A program made the position numbers and the translations under genes. Of a stretch of 21,034 bases of DNA, positions 15,627-20,751 are shown piece by piece. Under the pieces are notes generated by a model, which worked only from the letters and a program-made list of their open reading frames with translations, ran no database searches and was not told the DNA's origin. Origin of the DNA: a virus; IMG/VR virus record IMGVR_UViG_3300033148_002887, positions 1-21,034 of that record. One strand, written 5' to 3'. Position 1 is the stretch's first letter, and every line of letters begins with the position of its first letter.

Positions 15627-16522
15627 CCTATCGATACCACGTTAGAGTTATACATTTCGTCGTTAATAGCGTCGTTGAATTCAAAGTGATGATCCTTTCT
15701 GCTAAAGCAATGATAGCAGGCTCCGCCAGTTAAGTTGACGAATTCTCCATTTAGATATGCTTCGATTAACTGTGGTGGATAACTAGCGCGCAAATTAGCT
15801 ATATAGCTCTTAGGCAAATAAGGATTAGATTCAGTGGCCGCCCTGACTAAAAGGTATCCTTCATTATCTTCCTTTTCCCATTTCTTATAAGTAAATTTAT
15901 ATCCTTCAGGAGTGGTGAACACTCCTACTTTATTAGGAATTGTGAACGTCCCATTATATATAGTATCCGCTGGTAGCGGTGCAGACTCGTTTTCAAAGTC
16001 TGCCATTATATCTTTTGGGATGACCGTTCCAAGAGGCGGCTGCTGACGATTACGAGAGATGATTTTATTCCATGCTTCTTCGGCTCTCGATTGGGGCATA
16101 GTATCTAATTCGTCTACAAAGCTAGCGAATACTTCATAGGCTATAATCCTTGCCGGGTTATCCATGGAGCGACAGATTATCTTACCGTGGCCTTTAATAT
16201 AAAAGATGAAATCTTGTTTATTAAAAGTCCAGGACAGGCCAAAGTGATCAAGGAGTTCCGCGATTCGGGGCTGATTGTTTAGCTTAATCAAATCGTAAGT
16301 AGGAGCGTAAAGAGCTACGTTAGCCCAAGGGAATTTTACTACGGTCATTACTGCGATATAGTGCATGATTTCTGATTTGCCGGAGCCAAAGCCCGCGACG
16401 AACGCTAATGCCCAAGCAGTAAGCGTGAACCATGCATTCCAGAACTTTCCTTGTGGAGGCGTCGTTTGCCAAGCGTGATCGCTATCGCTGACTGTAGACT
16501 GAATTGATGCCTGCTTACTCAT
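15623..16522 (-). CDS. terL: Terminase large subunit, ATPase domain (separate gene), 299 aa
   Basis: The Walker A motif is GFGSGKS at residues 44-50 and the Walker B is FASFVDELD at 132-140, with Asp137 and Glu138. A coupling motif (VFTTPEGYKFTYKKW, 201-215) follows. The end (EAYLNGEFVNLTGGACYHCF) is the usual end of the ATPase region. ATPase plus nuclease gene total 470 residues, the normal length of a whole TerL, so no sequence is lost at the junction. The start overlaps the putative small terminase stop by four bases (ATGA). It stops in NVVSIG just where the nuclease strand should begin. Confidence 0.9.
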   Translation of the reverse strand: MSKQASIQSTVSDSDHAWQTTPPQGKFWNAWFTLTAWALAFVAGFGSGKSEIMHYIAVMTVVKFPWANVALYAPTYDLIKLNNQPRIAELLDHFGLSWTFNKQDFIFYIKGHGKIICRSMDNPARIIAYEVFASFVDELDTMPQSRAEEAWNKIISRNRQQPPLGTVIPKDIMADFENESAPLPADTIYNGTFTIPNKVGVFTTPEGYKFTYKKWEKEDNEGYLLVRAATESNPYLPKSYIANLRASYPPQLIEAYLNGEFVNLTGGACYHCFSRKDHHFEFNDAINDEMYNSNVVSIG

Positions 16523-16935
16523 TCGATTTTACCGTCACCATCATTAACAGTGATTGTAACGGATTTTGAGTTTCCATCAGACATCTCTACTTCTTTCCAT
16601 TTATCTGCATTAGCAGTTAGAAAAGCAAGGCAGGCATCCGCTGCCTTAGGAGATACTGAGCCCATAATCTTAAAGAGCTTCTCAGTTACCTTAAATTTGG
16701 CATCGTTCCGGCCTTTAAGGACGTTAATAGAGAAGAAATAAGCGTCAGGAATCGAAAGCTGATTAAGATCCTCAATCCCGTAAGTGCCTAGAACCTCATT
16801 ATCACTAAGCCCCGCCGCAAGTCTCTTGATTACGTTTTCATCCTTTTCAACGAAAAATGACATAGCTTCATAATTCCACGCTTTAGGTGGAAGATCAGAT
16901 GTATCATTTTTATTAAATTGGGCCAGAGTACTCAC
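16519..16935 (-). CDS. Probable terminase small subunit, 138 aa
   Basis: The gene lies directly upstream of the TerL ATPase with an ATGA overlap, the usual place for the small subunit. The protein is helical and of plausible size. It contains AAGLSDNEVLGTYGIEDLN, which resembles a helix-turn-helix, then DAYFFSINVLKGRNDAKFKV, and a Lys/Asp-rich C-terminus ending SVTITVNDGDGKIE. The start is a GTG (GTG AGT ACT CTG); the upstream AGGA is distant, so the exact start is uncertain. The function is inferred from position and from the helix-turn-helix-like stretch, not from a clear family motif. Confidence 0.68.
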   Translation of the reverse strand: MSTLAQFNKNDTSDLPPKAWNYEAMSFFVEKDENVIKRLAAGLSDNEVLGTYGIEDLNQLSIPDAYFFSINVLKGRNDAKFKVTEKLFKIMGSVSPKAADACLAFLTANADKWKEVEMSDGNSKSVTITVNDGDGKIE

Positions 16936-16962
16936 AACAACTATTTTTCCTAATGTATCATT

Positions 16963-16984
16963 AAACTTAGTTACAACTAAGTTT
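16963..16984. promoter_or_regulatory. 22-base perfect palindrome, candidate operator
   Basis: AAACTTAGTT and AACTAAGTTT form perfect 10-base arms around AC. It lies 28-49 bases upstream of the terminase small subunit start. The size and symmetry fit a dimeric repressor or activator site. As RNA it could form only a stem with almost no loop, so a protein-binding DNA site is more likely. Confidence 0.7.
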
Positions 16985-17056
16985 ACCTTATTTTTACCGA
17001 AAAGTAAAGAACTATTTTTGAGCCGATTTTCTCCTTGCGAATCAATAACTTACTAG

Positions 17057-17062
17057 ATTATA
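17057..17062 (-). promoter_or_regulatory. Candidate late promoter -10 box (TATAAT)
   Basis: A perfect TATAAT reads on the minus strand, about 122 bases upstream of the terminase small subunit start. No convincing TTGACA-like -35 box is found at 16-18 bases (CTCCTT at 17 bases), so an activator or phage factor would be needed if it is used. The palindrome at 16963-16984 would lie downstream in the transcript region. Confidence 0.35.
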
Positions 17063-17120
17063 GAGAATTTAAGGATTCTAAGGAGTTCTAAAGCGGAACC
17101 TATATACCGCCCTTCCTTCT

Positions 17121-17149
17121 CGGCTAGCGTCCCCCTAGACGGCTAGCGT
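17121..17149. repeat. Direct repeat CGGCTAGCGT (two copies)
   Basis: The 10-mer occurs at 17121-17130 and again at 17140-17149, 19 bases apart. Each contains the self-complementary GCTAGC. The function is unknown; protein binding is possible. Confidence 0.7.
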
Positions 17150-17327
17150 AGGACGAGGGAGGCTAAATCTTAGTATCGATACCCCTAAACTCGGGCCGAT
17201 AACATATGTGCTCCGCTGTCCACAGTTCCGCGTGCTCTCCTCCCTATTTGCTTTAGGCTATTTTCTTTTGAAAAATTTTTGAGGCTTTCGGATTTATTCG
17301 TTCGGTGGAGAAGATTAAGGGGCTTGA

Positions 17328-17390
17328 GGTTGAGTTGAGGGTTGAGAGTGGTTGAGGGTGGTTGATGGAGGTATCTAGGGGTTGATGGAG
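17328..17390 (+). repeat. Helically phased GGTTGA boxes in a G-rich, C-poor tract
   Basis: GGTTGA occurs at 17328, 17340, 17350, 17360 and 17380, with AGTTGA at 17334. The spacings of 12, 10, 10 and 20 put the last four boxes on one face of the helix. GGTTGATGGAG is exactly repeated at 17360 and 17380. The tract from 17324 to 17373 has no C on the plus strand. It lies about 20 to 110 bases upstream of the candidate early promoter. Candidate activator or replication-initiator binding array; G-quadruplex or R-loop potential is also possible. Confidence 0.7.
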
Positions 17391-17405
17391 CGCCGCCGGG
17401 TAGCT

Positions 17406-17440
17406 TTTTCGTGGAAAAGGCGGTATACTACGTGTATGAT
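17406..17440 (+). promoter_or_regulatory. Candidate early promoter with overlapping inverted repeat
   Basis: TGGAAA (17412-17417, 4 of 6 to the -35 consensus) and TATGAT (17435-17440, 5 of 6 to the -10 consensus) are separated by 17 bases. A second -10-like TATACT is at 17424-17429. An inverted repeat TTTTC-GTG-GAAAA (17406-17418) overlaps the -35 and could be an operator. The early gene leader starts directly downstream. Strength is uncertain. Confidence 0.45.
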
Positions 17441-17461
17441 AAATAAAAAACGAAATGAGAC

Positions 17462-17543
17462 TTTCCCCCCACGCGGGAAACGCTCGCCCGAAAATCGGGT
17501 GGGCGATACGGGTAATTTTACCCAGAATAAGGGGATTTCCCCT
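17462..17543 (+). promoter_or_regulatory. Structured 5' leader with four consecutive hairpins
   Basis: Four perfect stem-loops are lined up before the first early gene. TTTCCC/GGGAAA spans 17462-17480. TCGCCC/GGGCGA spans 17484-17506 with an alternative inner CCCG/CGGG. GGGTAA/TTACCC spans 17510-17523. AGGGG/CCCCT spans 17530-17543. The last ends 21 bases before the ATG. None is followed by a U-run. A regulatory leader or a protein-binding RNA is possible. Confidence 0.65.
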
Positions 17544-17564
17544 ACAACCATAAAGGTAATTAAA

Positions 17565-17921
17565 ATGAAAGCACTTACTAAAAACGCAGTCAATACCGCC
17601 ATAGAAAATGAAACTACCTGGACTAAAATAATACAATTAGTATCTACCCTCGAAAATGTAGATAAAGCTGGCGCGGAAAGCCTACTCAAAAAAGGCGGAT
17701 TCGATAAGCCGGAAAAAGCCGTGAAACGCTCCGTGCCGCAAAAAGTGGCCGATAGACTCGCCGAAGGAAAAATGACAGAAAGCGAACTTAAAACGCTCCT
17801 GAAAGCGATTTCCGGTAATCCAACCAGAGCGTTCAAAACGAACCTTCCAATGCTCGAACTCGCTAACAAAATCCACGCTAAGGTAGAAATGGAAAAAGTA
17901 GCTGGCCCAATCCAAAGCTAG
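17565..17921 (+). CDS. First early gene, hypothetical basic helical protein, 118 aa
   Basis: I chose the ATG at 17565 (MKALTKNAVNTAIEN) because AAGGT lies about seven bases upstream. A longer in-frame upstream start at 17382 would run through the hairpin leader and has no SD. The protein is helical and Lys-rich, without membrane segments: TTWTKIIQLVSTLENVDKAG, LLKKGGFDKPEKAVKRSVPQ, DRLAEGKMTESELKTLLKAI and PMLELANKIHAKVEME. It looks like a compact nucleic-acid-binding or regulatory protein, but I do not recognise a family. It is followed by a strong terminator 8 bases after the stop. As the first early gene behind a structured leader, it may be abundant. Confidence 0.82.
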   Translation: MKALTKNAVNTAIENETTWTKIIQLVSTLENVDKAGAESLLKKGGFDKPEKAVKRSVPQKVADRLAEGKMTESELKTLLKAISGNPTRAFKTNLPMLELANKIHAKVEMEKVAGPIQS

Positions 17922-17929
17922 CCTATAGG

Positions 17930-17955
17930 AAACCCCGTCGCAAGACGGGGTTTTT
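17930..17955 (+). terminator. Rho-independent terminator after the first early gene
   Basis: A perfect 10-bp stem AAACCCCGTC/GACGGGGTTT with a GCAA loop is followed by Ts (TTTTT at 17951-17955). This is the strongest terminator in the window. Later early genes still follow on the same strand, so read-through, antitermination or another promoter must exist downstream. Confidence 0.9.
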
Positions 17956-17981
17956 AAATTCCGATTTTTGGAGAAAAAGTC

Positions 17982-18167
17982 ATGGATTATAGAGCATACA
18001 GAGAATTGGCGGAGACCGCCGGAATCGCATTCTCTGACATTTCCAGCTGCCTGCTGGCAAACAGCGACCTGGAATTCGTAGAACTGAGAGGCGAATCCCA
18101 GACCGAACGTCAGACCGAATGCCTGTCGAATATCGAATGGCCGACCGAATATCAGCCGAATACCTGA
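17982..18167 (+). CDS. Hypothetical early protein, 61 aa, with a repeat-encoded tail
   Basis: MDYRAYRELAETAGIAFSDI is a short helical start with AETAGI and DISSCL. From about residue 37 (ESQTERQTECLSNIEW) the tail is encoded by the CCGAAT repeat array. TTGGAGA lies 10 bases before the ATG and matches the shared leader of the other early genes. The stop lies inside the array. The C-terminal tail is probably a by-product of repeat expansion; no family recognised. Confidence 0.6.
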   Translation: MDYRAYRELAETAGIAFSDISSCLLANSDLEFVELRGESQTERQTECLSNIEWPTEYQPNT

Positions 18168-18200
18168 CCGAATAGGCCAGTCGAATAGGCTGGCCGAATA
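18086..18200 (+). repeat. Iteron-like array: about ten CGAAT units with 11-13 base spacing
   Basis: CGAA(T/C) cores begin at 18092, 18104, 18116, 18127, 18134, 18146, 18157, 18169, 18182 and 18195. Spacings are 12, 12, 11, 7, 12, 11, 12, 13 and 13. The consensus is close to CTGACCGAATAC. The array overlaps the end of the 61-residue gene and runs to the leader of the 18215 gene. A hairpin GGCCAG/CTGGCC (18175-18195) lies at its end. The spacing fits iterons or a protein-binding array; the degeneracy suggests an old repeat. Confidence 0.75.
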
Positions 18201-18214
18201 ACCTGGAGATAAAA

Positions 18215-18388
18215 ATGAAAGCGAAAATGTATAAAGTAGTTGAAGATTGGAATTATTATTTCTTTGACAGTAAAGAAAAAGCAATTGCCGTCGCAGAAAA
18301 AGATTTCGCAGAAGGCGAGTCATACAGAATTACCGTGTTCGATATGGACACGGACGAAGAAGTATTTTACCTGCAAGAAGAAGATTGA
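18215..18388 (+). CDS. Small early acidic protein with EKAIAVAEKD helix, 57 aa
   Basis: The sequence starts MKAKMYKVVEDWNYYFFDSK and continues EKAIAVAEKDFAEGESYRI, then TVFDMDTDEEVFYLQEED. It looks like a small alpha/beta fold (strand-strand-helix-strand-strand). FDSKEKAIAVAE matches the pattern seen in two later early proteins. CCTGGAGA lies before the ATG in the shared early leader. It has no recognised family and is acidic at the C-terminus. A gap of 12 bases leads to the next gene. Confidence 0.75.
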   Translation: MKAKMYKVVEDWNYYFFDSKEKAIAVAEKDFAEGESYRITVFDMDTDEEVFYLQEED

Positions 18389-18400
18389 CAGGAGATAGAA

Positions 18401-18493
18401 ATGAGTAGAAAAACCAGAGAGAGAATTGAAATCGCGCTGTTTATCGCAGCAATCGCCTTAATAATGTACATACCGTTTCCGGGAGATTTCTAA
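18401..18493 (+). CDS. 30-residue single-helix membrane peptide
   Basis: MSRKTRERIEIALFIAAIAL is followed by IMYIPFPGDF. A basic N-terminus and one hydrophobic helix (residues 10-24) indicate an inner-membrane peptide with its N-terminus inside. CAGGAGA precedes the ATG. Its TAA overlaps the next ATG by one base (TAATG), which supports a real gene. Function unknown; host-modifying early peptides of this size are common in phages. Confidence 0.6.
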   Translation: MSRKTRERIEIALFIAAIALIMYIPFPGDF

Positions 18494-18690
18494 TGTGGGA
18501 TTTAATATTGTTACCGGCATACGGTCGGAAGTATACAGACGCTAAAGGAGTTAGAAAAGATTGGGAGGGAGGATTAGATTTTAGGATTCTGCAAGGCCCA
18601 TACACCTCCATTAGAGACATCGAAACTCTCAGCGGCGAATATTTAACAATTGCCATATATTACGGTGCGGGGAACTTCCTGGAATTATAA
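18493..18690 (+). CDS. Hypothetical early protein, 65 aa
   Basis: The protein begins MWDLILLPAYGRKYTDAKGV, then DWEGGLDFRI, GPYTSIRDIETL and YLTIAIYYGAGNF. It is a small beta-rich protein with the pattern AYGRxY...DWxxGxDFxI. I have a weak memory of this pattern in other phage small proteins but cannot name a family. GGGAG lies seven bases before the ATG, which overlaps the upstream TAA. It ends before a stem-loop (18703-18733). Confidence 0.72.
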   Translation: MWDLILLPAYGRKYTDAKGVRKDWEGGLDFRILQGPYTSIRDIETLSGEYLTIAIYYGAGNFLEL

Positions 18691-18702
18691 GCGAATTAGC
18701 CT

Positions 18703-18752
18703 AATGCTCCTCATATAGATGCCGGGGAGCATTGGGGTAACAACTTGTTACC
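18703..18752 (+). other. Two adjacent hairpins of an early gene leader
   Basis: AATGCTCC (18703-18710) pairs with GGAGCATT (18726-18733). GGTAACA-ACT-TGTTACC (18736-18752) is a perfect 7-bp stem-loop just before ATAACCTGGAGA and the ATG at 18770. Neither has a U-run. The same hairpin-then-leader design recurs at other early genes. Confidence 0.75.
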
Positions 18753-18769
18753 ATAACCTGGAGATAGAG

Positions 18770-19015
18770 ATGAAAATAAGAACTCAAGATAACTTAATTG
18801 CAGCAGGAATGGTGTCGGTCGGAGTTGCGCTGACAGTTGGAATCATGATTACATCCGCCGGAATGGCCAGTCGAATACCAGCATCGAATATTTGGGCCGA
18901 ATGTGTCAACGATATAGCTTATAAAGCCTATGTCGAAGATGACATGGATAACGATTTTGATTCAGGATTCGACGCCGGATTGTATGCGGCAAAAGTTTGC
19001 GGAGTAGAGAAATGA
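18770..19015 (+). CDS. Membrane-anchored small early protein, 81 aa
   Basis: The ATG at 18770 follows CCTGGAGA with a short spacer and is preferred over the frame's upstream start at 18719, which lies in the hairpins. A basic start (MKIRTQDN) precedes a hydrophobic helix (residues 9-32: LIAAGMVSVGVALTVGIMIT). The rest is soluble and acidic (AYVEDDMDNDFDSGFDAG) and contains two Cys, at ECVND and KVCGV. The tail could be periplasmic; an anchor plus soluble domain is likely. The stop overlaps the next ATG (ATGA). Unknown function. Confidence 0.75.
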   Translation: MKIRTQDNLIAAGMVSVGVALTVGIMITSAGMASRIPASNIWAECVNDIAYKAYVEDDMDNDFDSGFDAGLYAAKVCGVEK

Positions 19016-19284
19016 AAGAGAAAATCAAATTTGGGAAGATAAACACAGGTCGTGGATATAATCCTCGGCATGAGCATATAGTCGCTTACGCAATTGAAGA
19101 ACTTGGAGATGGCAATTCAGTCGTCACTTTTGTAGACGAAGTTCGCCAGATTACAGGCGAAATTGTTATAAGCTACGAGGAAGTATCATCGGGGGACATC
19201 TTGCGGAATTACGATGAGGGGAACTACGTTGACCTTTCCTTTTCCCACCCTATGGTGGAGCGCATAATGGTCGGGAACTTATAG
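19012..19284 (+). CDS. Hypothetical early protein, 90 aa
   Basis: The ATG at 19012 is chosen because it overlaps the TGA of the upstream gene (ATGA) and GGAG lies seven bases before it; a longer frame from a TTG at 18997 would overlap more and lacks an SD. The sequence is beta-rich and charged: GRGYNPRHEHIVAYAIEEL, SVVTFVDEVRQITGEIVI and the end VERIMVGNL. It has a His-rich RHEH. No family recognised. The stop overlaps the next GTG start. Confidence 0.75.
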   Translation: MKEKIKFGKINTGRGYNPRHEHIVAYAIEELGDGNSVVTFVDEVRQITGEIVISYEEVSSGDILRNYDEGNYVDLSFSHPMVERIMVGNL

Positions 19285-19490
19285 TGGGGGAGCAAAGGTT
19301 AAGGTACGTGAGGACATACCTGCTGAACGAGCTGCTGGCTCATAGCCCAGACGAGGACATCTGTTCCGCTGGGTTATGGGTCGCATCAGCCCTGGATAGC
19401 GAAATCCTGGAGCTGTTCAACGCACTGGTAAACGGACGAGTCAGTGTTGAATACAAGGACTGCGGTTTTAACTTTGTAGAGAGGAAATAG
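19284..19490 (+). CDS. Hypothetical early protein, 68 aa (start uncertain)
   Basis: The GTG at 19284 overlaps the upstream TAG (TAGTG); an in-frame GTG at codon 9 (19308) is an alternative that has GGGGGAG 15 bases before it. The core is helical: RTYLLNELLAHSPDED, AGLWVASALDSEILELFNAL, then YKDCGFNFVERK. It looks like a small soluble helical protein; no family recognised. Followed after two bases by the next gene, so it is within the same operon. Confidence 0.62.
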   Translation: MGEQRLRYVRTYLLNELLAHSPDEDICSAGLWVASALDSEILELFNALVNGRVSVEYKDCGFNFVERK

Positions 19491-19492
19491 CG

Positions 19493-19696
19493 ATGAATGC
19501 ACAACAGATACTAGATACTATGGTGTTCCTGGGAGACTCGATTACCGAAGAACAGAAGGGCAGGCTATTAGATGAAATCAGGACATTAGGCCACGGAGGG
19601 ATAATGTGGCTGTCGGAACAGCCCGATTTCATCCTTTCGGATGTGGAGCTTTATACAGATATCAGCATGATGCGCGGCGAGATGGGAATCTACTAA
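19493..19696 (+). CDS. Hypothetical early protein, 67 aa
   Basis: A strong AGAGGAAA lies about five bases before the ATG. The sequence is mixed helical: NAQQILDTMVFLGDSITEEQ, GRLLDEIRTLGHGGIMWLSE and LYTDISMMRGEMGIY. GHGGIMW and the acidic ends are notable, but no family is recognised. It ends in an early hairpin at 19704-19731, which marks the end of this four-gene overlapping set. Confidence 0.72.
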   Translation: MNAQQILDTMVFLGDSITEEQKGRLLDEIRTLGHGGIMWLSEQPDFILSDVELYTDISMMRGEMGIY

Positions 19697-19703
19697 GCAT
19701 CTT

Positions 19704-19731
19704 ATAGCCCATTCGATATTGAGTGGGCTAT
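19704..19731 (+). other. Intercistronic hairpin
   Basis: ATAGCCCA (19704-19711) pairs with TGGGCTAT (19724-19731) around a 12-base loop. It follows the 67-residue gene by 8 bases. No U-run is present. It precedes the ACCTTGGAGA leader of the 19774 gene. Confidence 0.7.
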
Positions 19732-19773
19732 GGGATGGGGGATGTTCCTTCATCACGACCTTGGAGAACAAAG

Positions 19774-20016
19774 ATGAAAATGACGATAAAAACTACGAAG
19801 ATGATTGAATTTGAAGATGAGGGTGGGTATGTCCATTCGATAGAATTCAGCAAGCAAATTGAAGAGGCTTGGAAGATGGTCAGAGCAACCTGGTATTTAT
19901 ATGGGGAACAAAATAAAGTTCTTCATATTAAGATGGTGAAGAGTATGCTGAATATCGGCTTGCATGATGCGGCGTATCTTGTTAAGGATGCATACAATTG
20001 TAAGACCCAATACTAA
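19774..20016 (+). CDS. Small early protein with L7/L12 C-terminal-like helix, 80 aa
   Basis: The ATG at 19774 follows ACCTTGGAGA; an upstream frame start at 19723 would run through the hairpin region. Residues 1-20 are basic (MKMTIKTTKMIEFEDE). The middle is KQIEEAWKMVRATWYL. The C-terminal NKVLHIKMVKSMLNIGLHDA and AYLVKDAY match the K-I-x-V-I-K...GL-x-x-A-x-x-L-V-x-x-A signature of the C-terminal domain of ribosomal protein L7/L12. By recollection, phage proteins with this domain are known; a translation or ribosome-related role is an inference from fold alone. Confidence 0.72.
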   Translation: MKMTIKTTKMIEFEDEGGYVHSIEFSKQIEEAWKMVRATWYLYGEQNKVLHIKMVKSMLNIGLHDAAYLVKDAYNCKTQY

Positions 20017-20024
20017 ATTACCGC

Positions 20025-20054
20025 TTCCCCGTTGGCAATATCGCCGATGGGGAA
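20025..20054 (+). other. Intercistronic hairpin, 12-bp stem with two G-U pairs
   Basis: TTCCCCGTTGGC (20025-20036) pairs with GCCGATGGGGAA (20043-20054) with two G-U wobbles. It sits 9 bases after the stop of the 19774 gene and directly before ATAACCTTGGAGA. No U-run. Confidence 0.72.
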
Positions 20055-20073
20055 CATAACCTTGGAGAATAAA

Positions 20074-20454
20074 ATGGAATCGAAATTTGCATATGAAACC
20101 GACCGGGAGGCCATCGCCATCCTGAATGCAATCGACGACCTTGGCTTGGACTATATCAATGAAGAGCCAACAGACGAATGTCCGGGCATCATCTTCGTGG
20201 ATATAGAGCTGGAGGAAGAATTCAGTTATATCCGTGATGCCTACCATGTAGCAAGCCGGCAGACTTTCATTACTGTATACAAGGCCATTGGCGGATGGAA
20301 ATCAGTATGTATGGTTTTCGATAAGGAAATCGATTTTTACGATACAGCGTTTACTGGAATTATGTATCACGATGAAAAGGACGCCGCCATCAAGGATGCC
20401 AAACAATTAGCATTCGACATTGAGCTGCGGTATATCCCACCTGAAACTAATTAG
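20074..20454 (+). CDS. Early acidic protein with EKDAAIKDA motif, 126 aa
   Basis: The ATG at 20074 follows CCTTGGAGA; the longer frame from 20032 would run through the hairpin. The N-terminal half is KFAYETDREAIAILNAIDDL, IIFVDIELEEEFSYIRDAYH. The second half is FITVYKAIGGWKSVCMVFD, FDKEIDFYDTAFTGIMYHDE and KDAAIKDAKQLAFDIELRY. The HDEKDAAIKDA helix is shared with two other early proteins. It is acidic and has no membrane helix. Function unknown. Followed by a 12-bp hairpin and the 20513 gene. Confidence 0.78.
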   Translation: MESKFAYETDREAIAILNAIDDLGLDYINEEPTDECPGIIFVDIELEEEFSYIRDAYHVASRQTFITVYKAIGGWKSVCMVFDKEIDFYDTAFTGIMYHDEKDAAIKDAKQLAFDIELRYIPPETN

Positions 20455-20465
20455 CCAATCCACCC

Positions 20466-20496
20466 AATCCGCTGGCACTCGTCCTGCTGGCGGATT
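20466..20496 (+). other. Intercistronic hairpin, 12-bp stem
   Basis: AATCCGCTGGCA (20466-20477) pairs with TGCTGGCGGATT (20485-20496) with G-U wobbles and a 7-base loop. It lies between the stop at 20454 and TTGGAGGAG at 20501-20509. No U-run. Confidence 0.72.
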
Positions 20497-20512
20497 CCTA
20501 TTGGAGGAGCAT

Positions 20513-20704
20513 ATGATAGACTCACCTTACGTCACGACTTGTGGCTACGCGAATAACTGGAGGGCAATCATTATGGAGCACCACGAAGTAATGCACATCC
20601 ATATGCCAATGAAAACCGGCGGGCATTTCGATACAGAAAAAGCGGCCATCGAATATGCCCATCGAATATCCGAAGAAACTGGAATCGAATACAAAAGCCG
20701 TTAA
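20513..20704 (+). CDS. Small early protein with FDTEKAAIEYA motif, 63 aa
   Basis: The ATG at 20513 follows GGAGGAG at 20503-20509 by three bases; a longer frame from 20420 would overlap the previous gene. The sequence MIDSPYVTTCGYANNWRAII, then HHEVMHIHMPM and HFDTEKAAIEYAHRISEETG, is a compact strand-helix protein with a His-rich centre. The FDTEKAAIEYA helix matches the 18215 and 20074 genes. It could bind metal through the His residues, but this is speculative. The last gene before the terminator at 20729. Confidence 0.75.
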   Translation: MIDSPYVTTCGYANNWRAIIMEHHEVMHIHMPMKTGGHFDTEKAAIEYAHRISEETGIEYKSR

Positions 20705-20728
20705 TCGGAAATAAAATGTAAATCGAAT

Positions 20729-20751
20729 AAGGGCTACTTATGTAGCCCTTT
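20729..20751 (+). terminator. Hairpin terminator at the end of the early genes
   Basis: AAGGGCTAC (20729-20737) pairs with GTAGCCCTT (20742-20750) around a TTAT loop and ends in TTTC. The short T-run makes it a moderate rho-independent terminator. It begins 24 bases after the stop of the last early gene, which fits the end of that transcription unit. Confidence 0.75.

Larger units (their letters stand above)
16936..17564. promoter_or_regulatory. Divergent control region between late and early genes
   Basis: This 629-base gap separates leftward late genes from rightward early genes. It contains a perfect palindrome, a consensus -10 box facing left, a repeated CGGCTAGCGT, a near-DnaA box (7 of 9 matches) at 17216-17224, phased GGTTGA boxes, a candidate rightward promoter and four consecutive hairpins. 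No credible gene was found; longer minus-strand frames here are low-complexity antisense of the repeats. Such a gap often carries early/late switch sites and sometimes a replication origin; which it is here is unproven. Confidence 0.75.

Noticed and set aside
15623-15640. Programmed -1 frameshift in the terminase gene
   Set aside because: No X XXY YYZ heptamer in the short shared window; coupled reinitiation or a sequencing error is likelier, so it is only reported as a split.
17216-17224. DnaA box as proof of a replication origin
   Set aside because: Only seven of nine matches to the consensus and a single copy; mentioned only as part of the control region.
17253-17636. Minus-strand open frame over the GGTTGA tract
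   Set aside because: Its composition (HQP, STLNS-rich) mirrors the G-rich repeats; no SD or motif.
17682-18323. Minus-strand open frame of 213 codons across the first early genes
   Set aside because: Phe/Arg/Ser-rich antisense of the plus-strand genes and repeats, no SD, and it would cross a strong plus-strand terminator.
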